Shown: positions 62,101 through 64,000 of the stretch, in pieces | Position numbering within the stretch: position 1 is the first letter of the stretch | How the letters are laid out: every line of letters begins with the position of its first letter | Assembly: GCA_948146395.1 (NCBI GenBank) | Contig: OX411552.1 | Location: forward strand, 7,391,686 to 7,455,685 | Origin: Fragum whitleyi | Lineage: Eukaryota > Mollusca > Bivalvia > Cardiida > Cardiidae | Direction: 5' to 3' | Length of the DNA stretch: 64,000 bases | Position numbers and translations under genes: made by a program | The notes under the pieces: model-generated | Databases searched by the model: none | Seen by the model: the letters and a program-made list of their open reading frames with translations, nothing else | Told to the model about the DNA's origin: nothing

Positions 62101-63842
62101 TATTTGAACACTGCTATTTAATTCAGACACCTCCTCTTTCAACAGTTGTATATTAGAGTTGAAAAAAAGTAACTCCACAGATACAAGTTCCTTCAATCTT
62201 TTGTTGTCTGTAGCTCTACAAAGACATGATAGTAGAATCATTCTTAACCCTTGTCATGCTGAATAAATTTTGGCTGAAAATTTGCATCAAAATCAAAGGG
62301 CAAAAAGCACTTAAAGTACTAGATCTAACCGTAGGTCAATTTTCATTTGAAAAAACTTAGTCTATTGACAATTCTGGTTTCAAAGTGAGAAACAGGTGGT
62401 GTAGACTAACATCAGACTGCACATATGTGCAGGCTGATATTTGTCTATAGCTCCTGCAAAAGCAGGAATATTCCGGGTTCAGCATGACAAGGGTTAAAAA
62501 TTTATTTGTAACAAGATGTGTTTGATAAACACATATGCCCCCACAACAACATTTTTTAAGAAATTTGACCTTGACAGATGACCTTGATCTTGTCACATGA
62601 CCTTGACCATCAGGTACCATCAGATGTGCATCATCTATCATCACACCAAATATGAGCATTGTATCTTGAATAGCCTTGAAACTAGTGGCAATGATACGGT
62701 TTTTTGGTTAAGTTTTGCAGACAGATAGACAGACAGACGGACAGACAAATGTAAAACAATATACCCCGATCTTTCTATGCAGGGGCATTAAAATTTAAGA
62801 CCAGGACAGTATTTTAAACTTAATCTCTCACACAGCAGACTCATACCCCTCCAGCACTTTGCACCAGTTCTGTAAACTGTTTTCAGACAAAGTTCAATCA
62901 TGACCTTGACCTTTTTTACCCCAAAACAATAGGACACTTCCTTGGGTCATGGGCAATAATTATCATGGGCAATAATTGTATAAAGTTTCATGATTTAAGA
63001 TCACTTTCTTCTACAGTTAAGAGGTTGGAGACCAAAAATGTCTACAGGTGGATGGATGGGCATCCAGATGGACAGACAGATGGACAAACATGATTAAACC
63101 AATTTACCTCCCCTCTACTTCCTAGGTGGGGGATATAGTAAAACATGAGCACCACATGCAGGTGCCTAGTCTTGGTTGATGAGTGCTGGATAGTGGGAAA
63201 AAAATCTTAGGCAAAAAAGGGCTATAATTCCAAAAAAATGCACCTTGAGTTTTCCTTTATAGGAAATATATTGTCATCGTTTCAAGGAAATACCTTCAGA
63301 AATGCCAAGGTCTTAGCGTGACAACCACAACAACCACACAAAAATAATGACAACCATGCCTAGAGTTTTCTCCAAAAAGAGATCAGCAAATTTAACTAGA
63401 TTATAAGTAAGATCATCAAGCTTAATTTCAATATCCGACCTTTATCCAGGACCTTGACCTGTGACCTTCACTTTTGAAGAACTTGATCATCTATTTCACA
63501 TGGCTCATATACTTATTATAGAGACTGAATACTTGTTACAGTGAAAACTGTATCTCATTCAAAAACTACTGATAAGATTTGAGCTTTCTAGCAAGATTGA
63601 CCGTATTTTCATAAGATGACACTGCTATGCCTGTAAATCAACATCATATCCTTCCCAAGACAAGATAAATGTGCATGATTCAACTTCTTTTTTAACACTA
63701 GAACCTGTTCCATATTTTGTCCTCACCTGAATAGATTTTCAGCTCCATTCCTCATCCTGAGCTCACGATTTATCTCATCATTCAGCTTTGATCTTCTTTT
63801 CTGCAACTTTCCTCTCGCAGTTGTTATGAGTGGGTCAGATCC
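37730..63842 (-). CDS. RHPN: Rhophilin gene (HR1-BRO1-PDZ Rho-binding scaffold), 14 exons, 5' incomplete
   Basis: Exons read 63842-63727, 62215-62087, 61287-61215, 60661-60584, 59483-59359, 56193-56085, 53675-53526, 45665-45570, 43701-43545, 41089-40973, 40113-39993, 39617-39467, 38667-38518 and 38107-37730. They splice in frame to about 649 residues plus stop. The product has an HR1 Rho-binding coiled coil, a BRO1 domain (from about ALRTPQRNDSG) and a PDZ domain (GFGFSVRGDSP ... VGDVVVAVSDV), then a Ser-rich tail. That domain order is specific to rhophilins, which bind GTP-Rho and link it to actin control. Every border has GT/AG. The first exon or exons lie past 64000. It is opposite in strand to the LITAF pair, and its introns are crowded with repeats. 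Confidence 0.92.
38518..38667 (-). CDS. RHPN: Rhophilin exon (PDZ first half)
   Basis: Encodes GPLSLFNARNHWTAPRTVVL then GFGFSVRGDSPVKVADIEPG. GFGF is the PDZ carboxylate-binding loop. Donor GTAAGT. Confidence 0.93.
38717..38962. repeat. Fold-back family P3 (copy 3)
   Basis: 'CAACCCTTGTCATGCTGAA' to 'TTCAGCATGACAAGGGTTAA' with the core 'CATCAGCCTGCACATATGTG'. Intronic, about 50 bp upstream of the PDZ exon. Confidence 0.82.
39340..39446. repeat. Worn fragment of a GGTCGCTTAA-type transposon
   Basis: 'AAGTGGTCGCTTAAGAG' and 'GATCAAGCAATATCCACTGT' match the right end of the TA-flanked element at 57398-58255. Confidence 0.4.
39467..39617 (-). CDS. RHPN: Rhophilin exon (BRO1-PDZ linker)
   Basis: Encodes STLEEEDDFTEIHTAPKIKA and FTKVKVQEIFHKL. 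The KVxDIFxxLGPLS linker is rhophilin-specific and runs on into the next exon. Acceptor CCCCTCAG, donor GTATGT. It was not visible as a long open frame and was found by phase and motif. Confidence 0.88.
39993..40113 (-). CDS. RHPN: Rhophilin exon (BRO1 end)
   Basis: Encodes AKAHLKEALICHEEALRLHD and LAILKRAHER, the long C-terminal BRO1 helices. Acceptor CTTTACAG, donor GTTAGT. Confidence 0.92.
40163..40400. repeat. Fragment of fold-back family X
   Basis: 'GTACATTTTTCTAGATCACTTG' and 'TGGACAACTTAAAG' follow the order seen at 37430-37480. Diverged. Confidence 0.4.
40700..40771. repeat. Hairpin family P1 (copy 7, diverged)
   Basis: 'GAGGGTCATCACAAAACGATTG' and 'AATAGTTTGAACTGACCCTTC' arms around TATAAATATATA. 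Confidence 0.55.
40853..40950 (-). pseudogene. Partial tandem duplicate of the rhophilin exon
   Basis: A 120-bp shifted copy keeps EEDLPNKVPQTFDDRKQL and a good donor (GTAAGG). It lacks the acceptor and first coding half, and its start has drifted. The spacing is a multiple of three and no stop lies between the two donors, so use of the second donor would extend the protein in frame by 40 residues. Confidence 0.7.
40973..41089 (-). CDS. RHPN: Rhophilin exon (BRO1, late)
   Basis: Encodes DSIDADKVKELVSGLS, the acidic CEDGEEDLPVKV and PQTFEDRKQL. Its 3' portion and donor are duplicated 120 bp downstream (40853-40950). Confidence 0.88.
41129..41957. mobile_element. Non-autonomous element, GCTCTACTGA/TCAGTAGAGC ends
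   Basis: 'GATGCTCTACTGACAATC' near the left and 'GATCAGTAGAGCTAAA' at the right. Three monomers are marked by 'GAACCTTCCTTA' and 'GTGAAAGTTTCAAG' (about 145-155 bp apart), with a GACAGAGGGACAG remnant before the end. Architecture matches the GCTCCAC and GCTCACC families. A 248-bp fold-back element is nested at 41212-41459, and a GCTCCAC element starts directly at its 3' end. Confidence 0.6.
41212..41459. mobile_element. MITE with CAGGGC terminal inverted repeats
   Basis: 'CAGGGCCTGAGGTTATAAAA' and, inverted, 'CAGGGCTCAAGGTTATAAAA'. At the centre is the palindrome 'AATAAGTTGTTATAAATAACAACTTATT'-type sequence (41337-41368). No target duplication was assigned. The CAGGG start is hAT-like, which is tentative. 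Confidence 0.75.
41957..43337. mobile_element. GCTCCAC/GTGGAGC element with 165-bp monomers (copy 2)
   Basis: 'GAGAAATGACCTC' recurs near 42102, 42266, 42431, 42596, 42761 and 42926: a very regular 164-166-bp step. GGAC microsatellite at 43232-43280, hairpin 'TGGCTTTCAGCCA', end 'GTGGAGCTAAA'. Confidence 0.82.
43545..43701 (-). CDS. RHPN: Rhophilin exon (BRO1, KDYIPFSW)
   Basis: Encodes VSHMYRDTQQLM, then PVKDYIPFSW and QVKTEYYNAIANHHIADAL. The PVKDY.PFSW motif is a rhophilin signature. Donor GTAAGG. Confidence 0.93.
43763..44075. repeat. Dispersed repeat Q (copy 1)
   Basis: 'CTTATAACTATACAATTATC', 'TATGATATCACATGGATG' and 'CATACAAAACACTAAGTA' recur in the same order at 45216-45535. It contains an inner imperfect hairpin near 43990-44020. 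Both copies lie close to rhophilin exons. Confidence 0.7.
44120..44186. repeat. Hairpin family P6 (copy 2)
   Basis: 'AAAAGTGTCGATCCTAGTCA' and 'TGACTAGAGTCGAAACTTTT' arms with 'GACTGTGCAAATTGCACAG' in the loop. Confidence 0.7.
44449..44600. repeat. Fragment of the tRNA-like dispersed repeat
   Basis: 'GTTTAACAACATTTTCAGC' and 'CACACCAGTACAACCACAAT' match the repeat at 25860-26112. Confidence 0.4.
44689..44807. repeat. Fold-back element family P2 (copy 5)
   Basis: 'AGAATGACAAACCGGTCA' left; 'GTGCAAAGCGGGGTATAATT' and 'TTTGCAAACAGTTTGC' right. Confidence 0.65.
45216..45535. repeat. Dispersed repeat Q (copy 2)
   Basis: Direct-orientation match to 43763-44075. Central 'GACTTGATAATTGTCTCGGC' / 'GCCTTGACAATTATAACTC' imperfect hairpin. 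Its right edge is about 35 bp from the donor side of the rhophilin exon at 45570. Confidence 0.7.
45570..45665 (-). CDS. RHPN: Rhophilin exon (BRO1, SQAQEC)
   Basis: Encodes SQAQECVYQSLTLGGVS and IAQEASM. Two acceptors 6 bp apart (TTTTCAG and TCTCAG) would add or drop Ser-Gln. The outer one gives QLMM-SQAQEC, matching the family's usual LMxAQAQEC, so I chose it. Donor GTATGG. Confidence 0.9.
46000..46165. repeat. Element end with GACAGACA/GGATGGATGGAC microsatellite
   Basis: Two near-direct repeats of 'CAGATACTCAAATCATGTTC' (about 46010-46055), then the microsatellite at 46082-46118 and 'CCAATATACGCCCCTCTTC'. Similar ends occur at 59150-59226 and 63045-63135. Confidence 0.5.
46490..46615. 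repeat. Imperfect hairpin GTTGATTCCATTGAGGTATG
   Basis: 'TTTGTTGATTCCATTGAGGT' pairs with 'ACCTTTATGAAATCAACAAA'. The inner 'CATACA' arms also pair. Intronic. Confidence 0.6.
46850..46950. repeat. Partial fold-back family P3
   Basis: 'AACTCTTGTCATGTCTAACC' and 'GGCAGGAGGTATAGACAAAG' match the P3 left half and core; the right half is lost. A worn P3 right half lies at 48170-48328. Confidence 0.5.
47140..47515. repeat. Palindromic element with TGACGTCA sites
   Basis: 'AAAGCTATATTTTCACTCGT' and its inverse 'CACTTGTGAAAATATAGCTTT' are centred near 47425. The flanking 'TAAGATCGATTAATATTTCA' and 'GAAATATAAATCGATCTTA' also pair, as do 'AATCGTTTGTTT' and 'AAACAAACGATT'. Two GACGTCA sites at 47208-47245 resemble those in repeat R. 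Confidence 0.7.
47520..49217. other. Rhophilin intron sequence without recognised exon
   Basis: A 65-codon minus-strand frame (47753-47556) follows a TTTTTAG acceptor-like site but has no known domain or frame-compatible donor. A poly-T-rich part (48185-48315) is a worn P3 remnant. Confidence 0.45.
49218..49274. repeat. Hairpin family P5 (copy 3)
   Basis: 'AGTGCAAGACTGTACTATG' and 'AGTATAGTCTTGCGCTT' arms. Confidence 0.75.
49518..49592. repeat. Hairpin family P1-like (GGAGTCAGAGC variant)
   Basis: 'GGAGTCAGAGCAAAACTGTA' and 'TAGTTATGCTCTGACTCC' flank 'GTGCCTATAAATGTATAGGCAC'-type sequence. Nearly perfect. Confidence 0.82.
50251..50317. repeat. Hairpin GTAGACTAAGATCAGACTGC
   Basis: 'GACTAAGATCAGACTGCACA' and 'TGTGCAGTCTGATCTTAGTC' are exact inverses; this is the core of family P3 without its arms. 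Confidence 0.85.
50431..51013 (+). CDS. Possible terminal exon of an acidic, Ser/Asn-rich protein nested in a rhophilin intron
   Basis: Unrecognised. A clean frame runs from an acceptor-like CATATCCCATTTGCAG (ending 50430) through ATG at 50462 to stop TAA at 51011-51013: 183 residues from the ATG, and open about 10 codons further up to the acceptor. The start is hydrophobic/aromatic (TYIKFVQVTNFYYD). Residues 25-140 are a disordered Glu/Asp/Ser/Asn stretch, then a strongly basic tail (KKEKKTEKQGKKLKKSKSF). It is the longest host-like frame in the 22-64 kb part and lies antisense to rhophilin. It may be a last exon whose partners I could not find, a single-exon gene, or chance. No promoter seen. 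Confidence 0.45.
51140..51225. repeat. Hairpin TTAATTTGAGGTGAATTTCC
   Basis: 'TTTAATTTGAGGTGAATTTCC' and 'GGAAATTCACATCAAATTA' pair around 'CAATCGTATGAATGATTG'. About 130 bp after the acidic ORF. Confidence 0.75.
51430..51590. repeat. Fold-back element family P4 (copy 6)
   Basis: 'GTAGTAGACCCATAATAATC' and 'AGCTATTATGGGTCCTTTAC' arms; inner 'GGTTTCCTAATGATTTCATT' palindrome. Confidence 0.8.
52016..52727. mobile_element. GCTCCAC/GTGGAGC element (copy 3, short) after a C-tract
   Basis: Preceded by C16/A10. 'AAAGCCATGAATGGCTTGAG', three monomers ('GAGAAATGACCTCC' near 52185 and 52350), GGAC microsatellite at 52658-52674 and end 'GTGGAGCTAAA'. Confidence 0.78.
53526..53675 (-). CDS. RHPN: Rhophilin exon (BRO1 middle)
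   Basis: Encodes GLRQAIRYFELAGGAFRYLH and SPSMDM-like HAPSMDMQPQTL, ending QLMM. Acceptor TTATTATCAG, donor GTAGGT. Confidence 0.93.
53852..53935. repeat. Hairpin family P6 (copy 3)
   Basis: 'GTGAAAAGTTTGACACTAGTC' and 'GACAAGGGTGGACACTTTAC'. Diverged. Confidence 0.55.
54066..54283. repeat. Fold-back family P3 (copy 4)
   Basis: 'TTAACCCGTGTCTTGCTGAA' and 'CTCAGTATGACGGGTTAA'. Core 'CAGATCAGACTGCATATATG' / 'GCAGACTGATCTTTG'. Confidence 0.7.
54709..55995. mobile_element. DNA transposon, 1.27 kb, CAGTGCTCTCAATAAG terminal inverted repeats
   Basis: 'CAGTGCTCTCAATAAG' at 54715 and its inverse 'CTTATTGAGAGCACTG' ending 55989. ATATAA flanks both sides as a likely target duplication. The interior is more GC-rich than its surroundings and has several ACGTCC/GGACGT motifs and a G18-type tract (55867-55884). 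The longest frame is 64 codons, so no transposase: a non-autonomous element, hAT-like by its CAGTG ends (tentative). Confidence 0.8.
56085..56193 (-). CDS. RHPN: Rhophilin exon (BRO1, YDSLTG)
   Basis: Encodes YDSLTGVPNIQKTLTFEKGC and VLFNIGSLYTQLA, the most conserved BRO1 helix pair. Donor GTAATG. Confidence 0.93.
56207..56433. repeat. Fold-back element family P9 (copy 2)
   Basis: Reverse complement of 22922-23153: 'AATTTTGGACCTGTCCAAAT', 'AAGAAGAAATTGCTTGTCAG' and 'AACAGCAAAGGGTT'. It begins about 15 bp past the rhophilin exon acceptor at 56193. Confidence 0.7.
56603..58669. mobile_element. GCTCCAC/GTGGAGC element (copy 4) with a nested TA-flanked transposon
   Basis: Same start, monomers, GGAC/GCAC microsatellite (58578-58612) and end as the other three copies. 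The array is interrupted at 57398-58255; on both sides the monomer sequence continues. Confidence 0.82.
57398..58255. mobile_element. Tc1/mariner-like MITE, 858 bp, CAGTCAAT ends, TA target duplication
   Basis: Left 'CAGTCAATCTTGTCTTAAAC', right end inverted 'CAGTCAATATTGCTTGAGCG'; both continue into GACCAC. It is flanked by TA and splits 'CACTATATAACATATAG', which is intact in sister monomers. Inside, 'GGTCGCTTAATAGA'-like phrases repeat near both ends. No transposase frame. Confidence 0.85.
58672..58925. repeat. Repeat AACAAGAGCATGAATATATATGCC
   Basis: Starts 'AACAAGAGCATGAATATAT', has 'GGACAGACAGACCGTCGGAC' near its end and closes 'CCCTATGGCCAATAACAAGA'. Probably another GACAGACA-ended element directly adjoining the next one. 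Confidence 0.45.
58925..59226. mobile_element. Short GACA-microsatellite element (copy 1)
   Basis: 'AACAAGATGTGTTTGTGAAAC' and 'ATGCCCCTGTAACAGCATTTT' at the left; 'TTTGACCTTGACAGATGACC' body; GACAGACA tract at 59148-59172; 'GATCTTTCGATACGGGGGCAT' end, inverse of the left ATGCCCC. A second copy is at 62513-62793. Confidence 0.7.
59359..59483 (-). CDS. RHPN: Rhophilin exon (BRO1 start)
   Basis: Encodes ALRTPQRNDSGVELLMEYYN and RFFPPDR, ending in MFHW split over the donor GTAAGT. The RTP...G...LL.YY pattern opens BRO1 domains in rhophilins. Confidence 0.92.
59936..60137. repeat. Fold-back element GGATATTTAAGTAAAAA
   Basis: Terminal 'GGATATTTAAGTAAAAATA' and 'TTTTTTACTTAAATATCC' are inverses. 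Inner pairs include 'TTTTCTCCCGTTA' and 'AATGGGAGAAAA'. About 202 bp, intronic. Confidence 0.8.
60584..60661 (-). CDS. RHPN: Rhophilin exon (pre-BRO1)
   Basis: Encodes DFISEHYSEDSESYATELQD; ILEHYSED-type sequence precedes BRO1 in this family. 78 bp, donor GTATGA. Confidence 0.9.
61215..61287 (-). CDS. RHPN: Rhophilin exon (HR1-BRO1 linker)
   Basis: Encodes IEPMIPLGLKETKDVDF; IPLGLKET is a conserved rhophilin linker motif. Donor GTAATG. Confidence 0.9.
61440..61476. repeat. Poly-G tract
   Basis: A run of about 25 G after GGGGGTAGG. The length is likely unreliable. Similar G/C runs occur at 351, 4509, 52018 and 55867. Confidence 0.8.
61560..62065. repeat. Repeat related to the GGACTCC family
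   Basis: 'GGAGTCCTGGAGAC', 'GGGACTCCTTCATTTTGAAAG', 'TTTCTTAGGGTCAAAA' and 'GGAGTCAAAGACTCC' echo 8318-8670 and 26380-26520. It ends about 20 bp from the rhophilin exon at 62087. Confidence 0.45.
62087..62215 (-). CDS. RHPN: Rhophilin exon (HR1, second helix)
   Basis: Encodes ATDNKRLKELVSVELLFFNS and LLKEEVSELNSSV. The ELxxxNSNxQxLKEEL pattern is the most typical rhophilin HR1 segment. Donor GTGAGT. Confidence 0.9.
62244..62496. repeat. Fold-back family P3 (copy 5)
   Basis: 'TTAACCCTTGTCATGCTGAA' to 'TTCAGCATGACAAGGGTTAA', exact 20-bp terminal inverted repeats. Reverse orientation to 38717-38962, to which it is very similar. Confidence 0.85.
62513..62793. mobile_element. Short GACA-microsatellite element (copy 2)
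   Basis: Second copy of 58925-59226: 'AACAAGATGTGTTTGATAAAC', 'TTTGACCTTGACAGATGACC', GACAGACAGACGGACAG tract and 'AGGGGCATTAAAAT' end. Confidence 0.7.
62870..63140. repeat. Diverged GACAGA-microsatellite element
   Basis: 'ATCATGACCTTGACC' body, 'GGTGGATGGATGGGCATCC' and 'GGACAGACAGATGGACA' at 63046-63088, then 'CCTCCCCTCTACTTCCTAGG' end like 46120-46150. Confidence 0.45.
63141..63726. other. Rhophilin intron, no feature recognised
   Basis: AT-rich. A 'GACCTTGACCTGTGACCTTC' phrase at 63450-63470 suggests an old remnant of the element above. No exon seen. Confidence 0.4.
63727..63842 (-). CDS. RHPN: Rhophilin exon (HR1 start)
   Basis: Encodes GSDPLITTARGKLQKRRSKL and NREIN-like basic/acidic heptads, the HR1 antiparallel coiled coil that touches Rho. 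Acceptor TTTCAG, donor GTGAGG. The upstream exon is outside the window. Confidence 0.85.
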
Positions 63843-64000
63843 CTGAAACAATGGTTGATTCTTAAGAAAAATGACAAGAACATTAGCTAAAGAGGATAAT
63901 TTGGATTTTTTAACTCTATAAGATACAGCCATGAACACTTGCGACTGTATTGTGGGTATGTGGTATAATTGAATGACATGATCATTAAAATGAATACCTA

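Overview
This is eukaryotic, very probably bivalve mollusc DNA. Genes are split by AT-rich introns with GT/AG borders, there are no bacterial operons, and the non-coding sequence is packed with fold-back elements, 165-bp tandem arrays ending in GGAC microsatellites, and a DIRS-like Ngaro retrotransposon. Such repeats are typical of clam, mussel and oyster genomes. The species cannot be named from the sequence alone.

Three host genes can be assembled from spliced exons. (1) 456-5987, plus strand: a LITAF/SIMPLE-like zinc membrane-protein gene, 5' incomplete. (2) 10263-20452, plus strand: a second LITAF-like gene whose full coding sequence is visible (111 codons plus stop). Its middle exon is cut by a 6,711-bp Ngaro element (12848-19558, minus strand) inserted between the two cysteines of the first CxxC zinc motif. 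Removing the element restores the reading frame exactly, with no target-site duplication. (3) 63842 down to 37730, minus strand: the gene for rhophilin, a Rho-GTPase-binding scaffold (HR1, BRO1, PDZ). Fourteen exons are visible; the 5' end lies beyond the window. A possible terminal exon of an unrecognised acidic protein lies on the plus strand inside a rhophilin intron (50431-51013).

The Ngaro element looks young and nearly complete. It has split direct repeats A1-ORFs-B1-A2-spacer-B2, whose copies look identical by eye, and encodes a zinc-finger Gag, a reverse transcriptase/RNase H, a tyrosine recombinase with R-H-R-Y intact, and an SGNH hydrolase.

The rest is repeat-rich. Several elements share one architecture (subterminal inverted repeats beginning GCTC, a central array of about 165-bp monomers, a GGAC-type microsatellite, a hairpin, and a 3' end GAGCTAAA), suggesting non-autonomous Helentron-type elements. 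At least nine families of short fold-back elements are scattered through introns and intergenic DNA. Three host exons have also seeded small tandem arrays: LITAF-1 exon b (about 120 bp), the LITAF-2 last exon (54 bp) and a rhophilin BRO1 exon (120 bp). The 22.4-37.7 kb stretch holds no gene that I can support. All exon borders were read by eye from splice consensus, frame continuity and family similarity; none was tested by alignment.
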